Source: Glomus cerebriforme
Lineage: Eukaryota > Glomeromycota > Glomeromycetes > Glomerales > Glomeraceae
Reading direction: 5' to 3'
NCBI GenBank assembly: GCA_003550305.1
Contig: QKYT01000016.1
Coordinates: 247,088-311,087, forward strand
Length of the DNA: 64,000 bases
This document shows positions 11,171-23,769 of this stretch, piece by piece (position 1 is the first letter of the stretch; each line of letters opens with the position of its first letter). A program made the translations under genes and the position numbers. The notes beneath the pieces are model-generated. The model had not been told where the DNA came from. It saw nothing but the letters and a program-made list of their open reading frames with translations, and did no database searches.

Positions 11171-11780
11171 ATGCCTCGTGTCCAAATTTCTCAATTTTGT
11201 ACAGTAAATTACTATAATCGAATTAGAATAATTTGGATAGATGAATAGTGCGAATATTTGCTTGACCAAAGAATGAGCAGAAATGATGAATTTTGGAACT
11301 TAGTAAGTTGAAATCAAGCTGAATTTTAAAGGAATATTATGAAGAAAATTAATGAATATTTTGACACTAGATACATGGGATCGCAAATGAAAACGAAGTG
11401 GAAGAATTTATTATGAGAGCATTTGGTAAATATATCTGTATTATTTTAATACATTATTATTTATGTATTAATATTTTTTTAGGACCAAGTAGTGTATANG
11501 TTNGNNGATAATAAAGNTCNNGATNCANNAAANNGAAAATTATACTTTGAATTATTTGAGAAAGGGCCATGGAAAAGACCAGGTAGTAAGAACTAATTTA
11601 CATTTATTTACCAAATAATTTTATTTTAAAAATAATAATTCATACAAAATAAAAATTAAATATTATACTTTTTTAGTTACGATTGATGAAAAAATCCATA
11701 GCGAATATATGAATATTTGANAANNAGAAAGAANAAATAATTTANAAAGAGAAANAAGNTNATATCTCTTTCTTAAATTN
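11171..11780 (+). pseudogene. Myb/SANT-like (trihelix) accessory gene relic of element Y
   Basis: The frame from the ATG at 11171 reads IRIIWIDE, an in-frame TAG, then LLDQRMSRNDEFWNLVS and, after a further stop, INEYFDTRYMGSQMKTKWKNLL. This spacing of W..E, R...N..FW and G.Q...KWKNL matches the Myb/SANT-like domain that several DNA transposons carry as a second gene. A donor GTAAATAT follows near 11426. The next exon region (11490-11580) holds KLYFELFEKGPWKRPGS but is full of ambiguous bases (11499-11536, 11720-11780). Non-functional. The transposase and this relic flank the later insertion R. Confidence 0.55.
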
Positions 11781-12235
11781 TTTATGTATTAATTATTAAA
11801 CTAATTTTATATATTTAATTTTTTCTTATATATTACAGATAATTTTTTATTTCAAGAAGCTTTAAAATCAATTTTTTATATATTTAATTTATAATTTTTT
11901 TTGGCACTTAAATCTTTTTTTTTCTTGATTTTTTTTTTTCTAATCCTAAAGAGATCACATTTACTGTATCTTATGATAATTATCAAATATTTGCTTACAT
12001 CATATCTTTATTTTTTATTTCTTATATAAGAAATATGTAATTTTACATAAATTTAAAATAAATGAGAAAATTATTGTAAATTTTGGGAATTTTTACCTAA
12101 TTTAAATTTTGACATTAAGTTTATAATTTGGCATCTATTTCAGATTTTGGCATACATTTTGGCATACTGAAATAATTTCAGATTTCAGTTTTAGAATTTC
12201 AGATTTTAGGTGAACTAATTTTGGTGCTAGGCTTA

Positions 12236-13695
12236 GTTATGACAGATAGCAAAAAATATAAAAAATGGAATGCAAGTACTAATTGGATTTTTAATAATAT
12301 AATTATAAAAAAAAAAAAGAAAAAATATTACTGTTATTTAATCATAAATCCAAATATTTTTTAACTATTCTGATATTATACCTTCATCTTCTTATATTCT
12401 TTTTTTAATTTTTTCTAATATCACATGATGTCATCTTAAGAGAACTAAAAAAGACATTATTATATTGTAAAACAAATAATTATATATGAAATAATAAGAG
12501 AACTAATTACAAAATAATGATTAGTTATAGATCAAATAATCAAATATCTTTTATTTTCTTAGGATTTAGTAAAAAAAAATATAAAAAATAAAAGACCAAT
12601 ATAGTTATTAATTTAAAATTAAATATATATCTGAGATTTTGTATACTTTATATAATATAAGATACTATTTAAAAGATTTTGAAAAAATATAAAATGAAAT
12701 TATAATTAAGAAAAATAATATCAAATTCGCATTTTTTAGAAAAACTCTCTTCTTTCACTTTTACTTCCATCTTTTTGTATTTATAAAAATCTAAAATAAA
12801 AAAATCATAGTTTTTCCTATAAAATTTTCTTAATCTTTATTTCTTTTGATTTTACCTGCTTAATGGTTAAAATAAAAATATTTTCTGAAAACTTAATATA
12901 ACCAAATATATTAATACAAAAGAAAATAAGTTATTATCCAAAAAAAAGTAAAAGTTATGAATATATTTCATAAAAAATTAAAGTAAATGACTTAAATTAA
13001 TAAAGTTATATGTAAAATAAAGGTAAAAGCATCTTTACTTAGATCTCTAAAGCTTTCTACTATTTAGAAAAATTTTAAATTATATTATTATTTTTTCAAA
13101 AAAATAGTCAAAAAATTATGGATCTTATTTAATTATTTTATAAATTAATTAGTATTATTATTATATATTTATTTAATTATACTGTATATACTAAATATAC
13201 ATTACTTAAACAAAAGTAACAGATTTCTAATTTTAATTAATTTAATACTCAAAAATATATATAATAAGATTAAAAATTTATAAAATTATATATTTATTTT
13301 CCAAAATAATAGCTTATAAAATTTAAATATTTTTATTATATATAATTTTAAGAAAATATAAAAAATTATAAAATTTTTGTAATACAATTTTTTATGATTA
13401 TTATAGTAATATAAAAGCTAAAAAAAAATTAATATACAGTATAGATTTATTAGATTTAATACAATTATATATTAAAATTTAATTATTAGTATATATGGAT
13501 TTAAGAAATTAAAAAATACTTTATTTTTATCCAGATAGTATATATTTATACTAAAATTTATTATTTAATAAAAAAAGTAAATATTATTAATAAACTTATT
13601 ATAATTTATTTAAAATCTGAAATGAAAAAAAAATTTAGACAAAATTTTGGATAAGTATTTAAAATAATAAGTAGTAAAAAAGTTGTTAGTAAATA
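12236..13695. other. A+T-rich intergenic stretch, no gene seen
   Basis: Very A+T-rich sequence with no sustained open frame. Begins with the right target duplication of element Y. Nothing else recognised. Confidence 0.6.
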
Positions 13696-14131
13696 CAGTC
13701 AGACCTCCGTATAGTCACCTAATCGGTTCCCTCAAAATTGGTGATTGTATAGAAATGTGCTTATATAAAGATATTGAAATTAAAAATTTCTTAATTTCGG
13801 CTGAAATTAGTAAATTATAATTCAGAAATTTCCATTTTTGACGATAGCCGTTCAATAAAAAATGTAATATTTATTCTTAAAAAGGAAATTCTAATCACGT
13901 GATATGGTAATTCTGGCTGAAATTATTTTATGACTAAAATTACGGTGACTATGTAGAGGTTTATTTATTAATAAAAATAATATGTACGTTTAAAATTATG
14001 AGGTGATAGTGACTATAATTGATTTGTGATTGTATAGGGGTAATTTAATATGATTTAAAACTGTTTTTCAAAATCGGGTGCTTATAAAGAGTTGTGACTA
14101 TATAGGAGGTGACTATATAGAGGTCTGACTG
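13696..14131. mobile_element. Pogo/Tc1-type MITE, 436 bp
   Basis: Terminal inverted repeats CAGTCAGACCTCCGTATAGT and, read from the other end, CAGTCAGACCTCTATATAGT, followed by CACC on both sides. TA dinucleotides flank it at 13694-13695 and 14132-14133. The interior is non-coding and contains AATTTCGGCTGAAATT-type short palindromes. The ends resemble those of the larger element at 33230-36318. Confidence 0.85.
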
Positions 14132-14133
14132 TA

Positions 14134-14541
14134 GTTTAGTAAAATAATTCTTAATTAATAGTTTTTAATAAAATATACCATATATTATTAGTATTAGAGT
14201 AATAATTATTTAATATATTTAATATATATAAAAGATAAATATTTCTTTATAGAGAAAGATATAATAAAAGTTTTATTTAGTACAAATAATTTTTTTTTTT
14301 TGATATAATATACTGATTACTGATATATAATTAATATTTTCATAATATCATCCTAGGTTTGATCTTTTTTTCATTAACATACAAATATATAATAAAATAT
14401 AATTAATTATTATTAAAAAAAAAAATTCAAAAAGGTCTATTTATATTAAAAAAGAAAAAGGAGAAATTTGTTATTTTTCTAATAAAACTGAGTAATTATA
14501 AAGTAATATATGACTAATTATAATAATAAAGTATATAAAAA
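14134..14541. other. A+T-rich spacer, no gene seen
   Basis: Low-complexity sequence downstream of the ORF that ends at 14542. A T run at 14290-14300 and AATAAA-like words are present, but nothing decisive. Confidence 0.5.
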
Positions 14542-15132
14542 TTATTTATTGGGATGATATTTTTCTTTTAATAAATGATTTTCATTTGGATTCAGAAAGA
14601 TTAAGAAGTAAAGGAGTCTCTTTTCTTTACGTGTTTGGAAGAACTCCTTTAATTCTTCCAATTCCAAATTTTCCTTTCCTGATCCATGACATATTCGATT
14701 TCTTTCTTGTTTAATGTCATACATAAGATTATTAAGTTTTTCGATTGATTCAAAACATCTTGAGATATTTTCAGCTAAAACTGGATCTACCTTACATTCG
14801 CTTTTTAATAATTCCTTCATACTACAGTTATAATGCTTCTTAAGTTGTATATGAATCTCATCAATCATTTCAGCAACAATTATTTTTTTAATAATTTCAT
14901 CTTTATTATATTTGTATATGTCCATTCTATTTACTTGAGTGAACCAAGTTGAATGAAAGTTTTTCAAATATATTTTTTTAATGCCACAATTGTATACAGA
15001 TAAATTATTAGATTGGGTAAAGGAAACATTGCATAATAATTGTCTTGGCAGGTTTACTTTGAAAATATTTGTTTTAAAAAATTTTGAAAAAAACATTTTT
15101 TGTTTTTTTTTTACCGATTTTTTTATTCTCAT
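14542..15132 (-). CDS. Hypothetical protein, 196 aa, possible HEPN-like domain
   Basis: Single-exon ORF from an ATG at 15132. The first 60 residues are basic and aromatic, rich in F, K and N. From about residue 70 (MDIYKYNKDEIIKK...) the sequence becomes helix-forming with mixed charge. Near residues 143-149 it has ERNRICHG, an R-x4-H pattern after a leucine-rich helix (KLNNLMYDIKQERNR). HEPN-fold RNases and their relatives carry R-x4-6-H in a four-helix bundle, so the last 110 residues could be a small HEPN-like domain; this is inference from one motif. Codon use and length favour a real gene. The first 70 codons may be a mis-called start, because M71 would also fit. No neighbour suggests a role. 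Confidence 0.5.
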   Translation of the reverse strand: MRIKKSVKKKQKMFFSKFFKTNIFKVNLPRQLLCNVSFTQSNNLSVYNCGIKKIYLKNFHSTWFTQVNRMDIYKYNKDEIIKKIIVAEMIDEIHIQLKKHYNCSMKELLKSECKVDPVLAENISRCFESIEKLNNLMYDIKQERNRICHGSGKENLELEELKEFFQTRKEKRLLYFLIFLNPNENHLLKEKYHPNK

Positions 15133-18100
15133 ATATAAAAAATTTTTAGTTTACACAATTATGTGATATTTCATTAAAATATTTAAATATTAACATTGTT
15201 AAAATTTGAAATTATTTGAAAGGTTCAATGATATTTATTACGGATGCAACATTAGCCGTAAGGGTTAATAATTAAATATATTGAGGGGTGTAAACAAGAA
15301 AATTTAATTTTGGATGCCGAAAATTACGGTCTAATTGATGTTATTTGAAATTCGGTTCAGAAGTTTAGACAATAAAATGAAAATGTGTTAAATTAGACAG
15401 TAAATCAATTTGTTCTTATTTAACGCGTTTTATTCAAAAAAATTGCTTAGGATTTATAAAATTGTATCAGGACAAAATTAAAAGCTCATTTTAGAAATTA
15501 CAGTACAATCTAATCGATGTAACAAATTCAGATCGGAAATTCAAATCACATTAAAAAAATCAGAACTTCACTTTTTTTTTTAAATTTATAAAATTAATCG
15601 CCAATGATTTAACTTCCTTGGCCCATGCTTCAAAGTTTTAACAATAAAAAAAAATTCTCAGATTCACTCCAATGATAAAAATAACAATCCAATCTCATCA
15701 ATTCCATAATTATCATATTTTCATTATCTGTGAGATTGTTCCTTACAATTTCATAATAATTGTATTTTATTCGTGACGCCAAAAGATGTACTCCTAATAT
15801 TTTCTCATTAAGTATGACATTGTATTGTCCAACTATATACTGTGAAATAATAATTACTTTGTTAGCTGAAGAAGTTGAACTTTGTACCAATAGATTTTAT
15901 GAACATTTCATTGCAGGATGCACATCACGTGAATAATGCGCATTTTTGCTCGTCTATTTTTTAATAAAGTTTATTTAAACTAAATATTTTGATTGTTTTG
16001 CATGATCGACCTAAATTTGAATGTTTACTTTGGTTAGAAAGTAATTCCATCAAACGCATATAATCTTTCAACGCTTAATTCACTTTGGAATAAAGCATTT
16101 GATAAAACAAGCAAATATGACGAACTAATCAAATTTTTAGTTTCAGCAACATATATAACTAATAATGAAAATGTAAATATTGTATTCGGATATTACATAT
16201 AGGAAATAATAACATGATTCTTTCTTGAGAAATTAGCTATTATATAATCTTTTAAATTTTAAATATTATATTACTTTTGGTTAAAAATTAATTTTCTTTA
16301 TGTATTGAATAAAAATTTAATTTATGTCTACAGTAGCAGATTATAATTTTATTACAATGCATAAAAGAATTGATTAGAAAAAAATAATTGATTGATTCTA
16401 ATTAGCAATTTTAGATTATGTCCAAAATTTATCATGTTTCAAACCAGATTTTAAATATTTAATATCTAGATATAAGAATTTCTCAAGTTTGGATTTCCCA
16501 AGTTTGAAATATGGAAAAAGAATTATAAAAATAAATCCTTTGGTTTTAAATAAATGATACTGTAAAATTAATATTAATTGTTTTTGGTAATTAGAAAATT
16601 CCTCTTTAAAGAGACTGGCTGATTAATTCAATAGAAAATAGAGTAGTATAAATATCCATTAAATCATCTGGCCAAAATGCTTTAAATTAAAAAAAAAAAT
16701 CTTCTTTATAATATTTTATATTTAATTAAAGAATTAATTTAACAGTCATCAGAGGTTAATTTAAAAATAATTCGCCAGAAGGTTAATTTTACTTCTATTT
16801 ATTATTAAACATTTTTTCTATTATTTTGTAAGTAATAGCAGTATTGTGCTATTGTTTTTTAATGTCTTATAAGTAATATATTTATTAGTTTTTCTATGTA
16901 ATAGTATTTCTTTTTTTAAACTCTAACCTTTAACAATTTTAAATTCTGAAATTTAAACTCTAATGCATCAAACTTTAACTTTAATAATTCAAACTCAAAA
17001 CTTAACATGAATTCTAATTCCAAACTCTAACATTTCAAATTCTAATACTTTAACAACTTCACTTGATATTTTTAATAAATTTCAAACTCTAATATAATTT
17101 CTAAGTTTTAACTTTTAATAATTTGAAACTTCAACATTTCAACTCCAATACTTTAATGACTTTAACTATCTATAATTTTAAATTCTGGTATTTAAACTTT
17201 GATATAGTAGGTTATTTTTTTTATATTTAAAATATTTATTAAACAAAATAAGAAACATTTTTATAATAAAATCTTGTATATATTTTCATAAAATTTACCA
17301 AAATTTGTTTTACTAAAAATTAATAATATAAAATTATGTAATAAAAATCCTTTGGTAAGGATAATATCACAACTAGCCAGTTAAAGTTATAATATTGCAG
17401 TTGTAATATTGCAAATATTGCAAACTTTATAACTTGAATTTATAATTCCAGTTAAAATTAATATAATTTTAGTTAAAATATATTAAATATTTTATTAAAA
17501 CATATTTCTATTAATATTAATAATAAAAGATAAATTTAACATCATTTGAATCATCTTATTGAAATGAATTGAATGGTATAAAATTTAGCAAAATACAATT
17601 ACTAAATAATATTTCAATATTAATAAAACAAAGTAATTGGTATAAAATTTATCAAAATCTAATTATTAAATAATATATTTTTAATTTTATATAATATTAA
17701 TAAGTAAATACAGTACCAAATATAGATATATAATTATATATATTAAATACTTTTAAGTAAATATTTTTTATTATAATACTGTACATATATATAAGAAGGT
17801 TATTCTAAATACATATCATTAAATAATTCTAGTTTTTAAGAATCAATTTAATTTGTATTATTTTAATATAATTACTATAATTATTATTTAATTAAAGGAA
17901 TTTTATAATATTTTTTTTTATTTTTCTATAACTTTAATTTTCTTAATCAATTAAAAATTTTCTCCTACTGAATCAAAATAGTATGAAAAATTATTCTAAA
18001 GGCATAAATATAATCTATCATAAAAGCAACAAATATTACATATATTTTGTATTTGGACTTCTTGCATTATTGTAAATTTCATAATCAAATCTAATAATGC

Positions 18101-18976
18101 ATTAGTCATCCAAGCAAAGATTTCAATTCAAATTTACTAAATAAACTTGAATAACACTTAGAAAGTGAAACTAAAAGAACTGTTTGACTGTTTGATTGGT
18201 ATAAAAAGTTTATAATGAAGGATAATAATCACGTTTCTCAACTAGAAAATTTGACTAAGAAATCAAAAAACATAATTATTAATTATTTGGTTTTGCTATC
18301 ACACCTTCCTAATTTGTATTATTATTACCTAGAAATTAAATAATTTAATATGGATTTGTAATAATTTCGGATGTAAGGCTTAAAAAGGATTAAAAGATCG
18401 ACAAAAAAGCTATTGTTGCCGAGTAATTGTTACAAAGGATTCTATAACATTTTACACATCATTGCAAAAATGTTTGATTCATTTCAGAAAACCATCTCTC
18501 CCTTTATTGCAATCTCTAACAATTTAGATCTACTTTATTCACTACTTGAAATTCTTTATGATTGTTTCCTTATTCTCATGAACAAAAAAAGAAATTTATG
18601 TACACATGGTGCATAATAATTAACGAATTTTCGCAAAGAAAAGTGATTCTCATTAGTAAATCATTGCGCCAAAAAATTTCTCGTAATAAAAAAGTAATTT
18701 AACGTCGCACAGATCCTAACAATAAACGGGTTCATTCATTTTAATATTTACAAAAAAAAACAAAAAAATAAAAACTTTCATGCACTGCGCCGACTTATTG
18801 TAAATGTTGCACAGCATAAGTTACTACATTCGGATCTTGTTAAACGAAAAAAAGCGGTAGTCTTTGATAATAAACTTTATGGAATTTTTTTTTTCCGGGT
18901 CTCTTCTTTTTTATTATTTATTTATTTATTTATTTAAAATATTGACTCGTTCTTTCTTAATATTTCAAATTTCATA
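15133..18976. other. Long A+T-rich intergenic region with no convincing gene
   Basis: An 86-codon minus-strand frame at 15630-15890 has no ATG at its start (TTG) and is not counted as a gene, though its composition (ENMIIMELMRLDCYFYHW) is protein-like and it could be an exon or relic. 16915-17200 is a degenerate, cytosine-dotted low-complexity stretch. 18900-18960 holds an (ATTT)n run just before BTB gene A. Confidence 0.55.
16915..17200. repeat. Low-complexity AACTCTAAC/ACTTTAAC-like stretch
   Basis: Dozens of degenerate words of the type AAACTCTAA, AACTTTAAC and TTCAAACTC with irregular spacing. It looks like an old decayed satellite. Not perfect enough to call a telomere repeat. Confidence 0.5.
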
Positions 18977-21469
18977 ATGTGCCCTGTTTTAACTTGTTTA
19001 CTACTTGATTTGAATCCAGAGTTTAGAATATGTTTTAGTAATTCAAGCGTAGAACCTGAATCGGCTATTCTTCACGATGCTTCTGACTTATTATCATCCG
19101 TTACGTTAAACAATCCATCTCATGGGTTATTTAATGATAAATATCCGCTTCATGTTATTCCACATCCCGAAAAACAGAACACATTTATGAATAGAATATC
19201 TTATGATACACAAAGTAACTCGTATTACGAAAACGGAATCGTTGATAAAAAATATCTTGAATTTTGGGATAAAGGAGTTTTGTATTATGAAAATTTAAAA
19301 TACGCAACTGAATATTCTTATGATAGGTAAAAACATACCATTATTTTAAATATTCATTTATGATTTATTAATAAATTATTATTACTTATTATTATTATTT
19401 TTATTATTATTTTTATTATTATTATTTTTTTTTTTATTGATTAATTATGATTAATTAGGACAATTTCAAGAGATACAATGGCTTTATTCCCGGATTATGA
19501 TGATTTTTCTTCATCAATTATTTATAAATTCGATTATTCTCCATATGAAAATTTGGGAATTTCTTCATTGGCTTTAAAATTAAACTGTTTTAACGAGAAT
19601 ACAAATTATAATTGGGTAATCTCTATTTCAACTAATTCAGATATAACTACATCAAATTCTATCTATCCTTCAAATTTAGATATCGATTTAAAGAATCGTA
19701 AATGGAAAAAGATCAAAGAAACTAACAATTATACAGATAAAAATAATTATTATGAAAGATTAAATCTTGAAAATTTGACACATTATGTGAGAAATAAAAA
19801 ATTTTTTTATATAAAAGCAGAAATTTTTAGAGATAGATTTTATTATGGAAAAAATATACAACTTTTCCCTCAAACAAAACGTTGTTCCCTTGAAAATAAT
19901 ATTAAAGAAAATTTTACGTTAGACGTTATTGTAGAATTATCACCATTGACATCAAATAATTTAACGAAATCATTAAAAATAAATATTGAATCCATGGATA
20001 AACTTCTTAAATTAAAAAATCAGATTGAAAAAGGAGAATCTTCAACTTCGAATGAAAATGCGTTAATCTTTGGAGGATTATTTAATGATAAATATAGATG
20101 TAATGTTTTACCAAGTGAAGAAAAAAAAGATATTTATACTCATAGAATTTCATATAATGCTATTACAAATGCTTATTATGAGAATGGTATTAATCATATC
20201 AAATATTTGAAAAGATGGGATCGTGGAACTTTTAAATATAGTAATATTTATTATTATCCAGAATTTTTATCGGATATAAAAATGTAAGTGAAATAAATCT
20301 TTATAATCTCTTTTTTTTTTTCTAATATGAACAACGATAATGAATTATTTATTTTTGATATATCTAGTTATAGAACTCTTAGTCATGATAAAAAGAATAT
20401 TCCAGCTTATATTACATGGAAATTTGATTATCGACCTGGAAATTTGTATCTTTCCTCTTTAAAACTTAAATTAAAATTTTTTAATTTATCCGATAGAGAA
20501 AAGATCAAATGGTCAATTCAATTATTACCTACTCGAAAGAATCCCGATCCTAAATTCAAATCAATCATGTTTCCTTTAAATGAAGAAAATTTTAATAATT
20601 TAGATTATACCATAGATCTAACTGAAATGGTTAAAGGTGAATATGGATTTATCTTAAAAGCGTACTTGAATGGTGTTGAAACTCATCAATTATTTAGACA
20701 GTATGTAAAAGAATATCCAAGATCATTATTAGGTTATGATGATTATAATATTGATGATGATGATGATGAGAATTTTAGTATGGATATTAAGATGGAATTG
20801 AGACCAAATATGTTATGTGACTCAATTCAAGAAGAAAAGAAAATTATTAAGAATAATAAAGCAATTAATGAGAATTTATTATTTAATGATAAAAATACAA
20901 GTGATTTCATCATTAAATTAGAACTTCCAAGAGAAGATTATTGTGAAGATATTACAGAGAAAATTTTTTATTTGCATACGAAGGTCCTCTCTTCCGGATC
21001 AGATTATTTTCAGGCATTATTGAATTCACATATGTTAGAATCACAAAATAGATGCCTTAAACTTACTGATGTTTCTTATTTCATTCTTGAAAAATTACTT
21101 TTATTTATTTATACTAATAATCTTGAAAATATTAATGAACTTGAAGATTGGATCGATTTATTATACGCCGCTTCAAGATTTTTATTACCAAAATTAATTC
21201 AAGTTTGCGAATTATCTATTAGAAAATTAGTTAATTTTGATAATGTGGAGAATATTGAAATGGCCGCTTATGAGTGTTGTTCTATGCAATTGGTTAAATA
21301 TTGTGAAATGTTTGAAATTAAAAATAATGAAAAAAATGAGAATAAAATATTTAAGAAAGAAATCATTGAAATACCAAAATATGTAAATAAACGTGATAGT
21401 GTAGTTAAGAAATTTAAAAGTTTGATCAAAAATTTAACGCAAAGAAAGAGGGAAGAAATGATCTTGTAA
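18977..21469 (+). CDS. Gene A: two-module MATH-like/BTB protein, 756 aa
   Basis: Three exons: 18977-19326, 19459-20283, 20374-21469. Both introns are phase 2, with donors AG/GTAAAA and AT/GTAAGTG and acceptors ATTAG and TATAG; joining them gives an uninterrupted frame. Order: unique N-terminus; first GLFNDKY module (about residues 50-117, ending RISYDT...YYENGI..KYLEFWDKG); a beta-rich MATH-like segment (from about 130, IIYKFDYSP); a second GLFNDKY module (322-391); a second MATH-like segment (from about 405, YITWKFDYRPG); and a BTB/POZ domain (about 563-680, NDKNTSDFIIKLEL...LLYAASRFLLPKLIQVCE). A basic tail follows. MATH-BTB proteins usually act as substrate adaptors for cullin-3 ubiquitin ligases; that role is inferred. 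The last TAA overlaps an AATAAA. Gene C is a close paralog; gene B lies tail-to-tail 113 bp away. Confidence 0.85.
19379..19438. repeat. (ATT)n microsatellite in intron 1 of gene A
   Basis: Irregular ATT/TTTATT tandem tract of about 60 bp inside the first intron of gene A, ending in a T run before the acceptor region. Confidence 0.8.
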
Positions 21470-21473
21470 TAAA
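21468..21473 (+). terminator. Candidate poly(A) signal of gene A
   Basis: AATAAA begins within the TAA stop of gene A. The gap to the convergent gene B is only 113 bp, so both genes must end transcription in a short shared A+T-rich spacer. Confidence 0.4.
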
Positions 21474-21582
21474 ATTTATTAATTTTTAAATAATTTTAGA
21501 TATATAATTTGTTTTTTTTTTAAGAGAATGTATAATTTTTTATTTTAATAAAAATATATTTGAGTACAATATATATAAATAT

Positions 21583-23769
21583 TTAAATCTTTAATAAATA
21601 TAAAGCATCGCTATTTTCGGTTTCTAACATTTGACAATATCTAAATAATTGTTCTGCACCACAATCATTAGCAATTCCCTCAATTTCTTCTACATTATCA
21701 TTATTAACGTATTTTGAAATGGATTTTTCGCATTCTTGAATTAAAATTGGAATTATAAATCTCGAAGCTCCATAAAGTAAATCTGTCCATTGTTCCAAAT
21801 CATTTAAATCATCTTTAACTTGTCCTGTATACATAAAATTTAAAATATTTTCAAATGAATGAACGGAAATTTCTGAAAGTGTTAGTGTCTTATCTGTTGC
21901 TTCTCTCATTTGTGAACTAAATAATCCCTTAAAATATTCCGAATAATATTCTAAAATAAATTTATGAACATGATAAGCAACTTGATTTTCTTTCGAATCA
22001 TTTAATATAATAGTAAAATCACTTGTGTTTTGATCATTTAAAACAATTTCTTTTTCATTAAAAATATTTTTAGGTAATTCTTTACAAATAATATTAGGTT
22101 CAAGCTCAACTCTTACATCCATTCCAAAACTTTCATCATCATCGATTAAAGGTTCTGCTTTATCCATCTCTTGTCTAAATAATTGAAGTCTATCCCAAGA
22201 TAAATTTCCTAATAATTGAACTCTTAAAATAAATCCATATTCACCTTTAACAAATGATGAAAGGTCTAATATTGAATCTGATTTATTATAAGACCAATAA
22301 AGTGATAAACCAGAAGTAAAATCACATGAAATTGGTTTCCAACTAAGCAACATTGCATTTTGTCTTGTTGCTAAAGGAATTATTGATATTTTAATATTTT
22401 CAATAATCGTATCATCATGCCATGCATATTGAATTAATTTTAATGATAATGATTTAATTATGAAATTTCCGGGTCTATAATCAAACTTCCATTTTATATA
22501 TCCTTTTTTCCTATTTTCATATTCATCACGATCAACTTGTTCTTTAGATAAATATACTCTAAAATGAAAAAAAAAATTTAAAGTTAATTAAAAGATTAAA
22601 ATAATTAAAATAATTATTTTAAAATTATTATATTGTACTTACTTTTTCCAATTATGTTCAGCATTATAAGCGATATTGTAAAAATCCAAGGTTCCACGAT
22701 CCCACCTTTTTAAATATTTTTTGGTCGTGATCCCATTTTCATAATAAGCATCAGTTCTCGTATTATATGAAATTCTATGATTAAACAAATTTTCCTTTTC
22801 TTTATTTGGTAATACATTAAATTTATATTTATCATTGAATAATCCAAAACTAATGTTTTTTTTAATATCGTTATCGTTAACTTTAAATCTCAAATTATCA
22901 TTTAATAAATTATTAGAATCTTTTTGACTTTGAATTAACTTAACTCTAATATCCATACTAAATATTCTTTCATTATCCTTTAATTTTCTACTTTTATACA
23001 TCCTTTGATTAAATAAATGAGCCATTCCTTTATACAATTCAGCTTTTAACATAAATCCTGATTTTCCTTTAACGAAATCACTTAAATCTAATATTTCTTT
23101 ACATAATAGATGCGAAGAACCTTTTGGAATTTTTCCCCAATTTAACTCTAAAGTATTGGTATTATTATTATTTTTTGTTAAAGGTGCGATAAACCATTGA
23201 ACTGAATTCCATTTTGCATCATCTAATTCTAATGATAAAGAAAAAATTGTAAATTCTTGTTGTTGTTGATGAGAATCACTATAATCAAACTTCCAAACAA
23301 TATGACCTAATTTATTTGAATCATATCTAGTTAAAAATATTCTAATTTTTTTTAAAAAAAAAAAAAAATTAATCATCACAATTAACGTAAAAAATAATAA
23401 TAATAATAAATAATAAAGTATTTATAATTACCTATCAGCTCCATATTCAGGTACATAAGCAATATTATCATATTCATAAGCACCTTTATCCCAAAATTCG
23501 AGATATTTATTTTTTATAATTCCATTTTCATAATAAGAATCATCTTCAGTATTATAAGAAATTCTATTTTCAAAAATCGGAAATTTTTTTTCAACTTCAT
23601 TAGTTTTTATTAAATGAAGAAAATATTTGTCATTAAATAAACCATGTGTAATTGAATTATTGACGTTCACTTCTGAGGAAAGATATTTTATAATACAAAT
23701 AGCTGTTTCTTCATCTTGTGATGAAGGACAAATTATCTTCTTAAATTGATTTAATGAAGTATAATCCAT
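21583..23769 (-). CDS. Gene B: two-module MATH-like/BTB protein, 670 aa
   Basis: Exons on the minus strand: 23769-23432, 23341-22643, 22558-21583. Both introns are phase 2 (donors AG/GTAATT and AA/GTAAGT, acceptors ATTAG and TTTTAG), giving one open frame. Layout as in gene A: first GLFNDKY module (from about residue 43), MATH-like segment (HIVWKFDYSD), second module (FGLFNDKYKFNVLP...YYENGI..KKYLKRWDRG), second MATH-like segment (YIKWKFDYRPGN), then BTB (about 520-635). The BTB core YHVHKFILEYYSEYFKGLFS matches the canonical vHk.vL...S.yF pattern more clearly than A or C. It diverges from A and C along its whole length, so it is the older paralog. An adaptor role in ubiquitin ligation is inferred from the BTB family. 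Confidence 0.85.

Larger units (their letters stand above)
6467..12235. mobile_element. Element Y: decayed autonomous hAT transposon (interrupted by R)
   Basis: The ends are inverted: the left begins TAAGCCTGGTTCTGAAACTG and the right, read in reverse, begins TAAGCCTAGCACC, with further shared words in the following 100 bp (TCTGAAATCTGAAAT, GCCAAAAT). The 8-mers flanking it are GTTATAAC (6459-6466) and GTTATGAC (12236-12243), 7 of 8 identical, as expected for hAT insertion. It contains a hAT transposase relic (6760-9182) and a Myb/SANT-like relic (11171-11780). Element R was inserted later, between these two genes. Confidence 0.7.

Noticed and set aside
15630..15890. 86-codon minus-strand gene
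   Set aside because: It starts at TTG, not ATG, and no domain or neighbour supports it; at best a stray exon.
16915..17200. Possible interstitial telomere repeat (CTAAC-like words)
   Set aside because: Units are irregular and do not approach a TTAGGG-type period.
18413..18616. 67-codon plus-strand ORF upstream of gene A
   Set aside because: No ATG at its first codon by position, low-complexity composition and no homology recognised.
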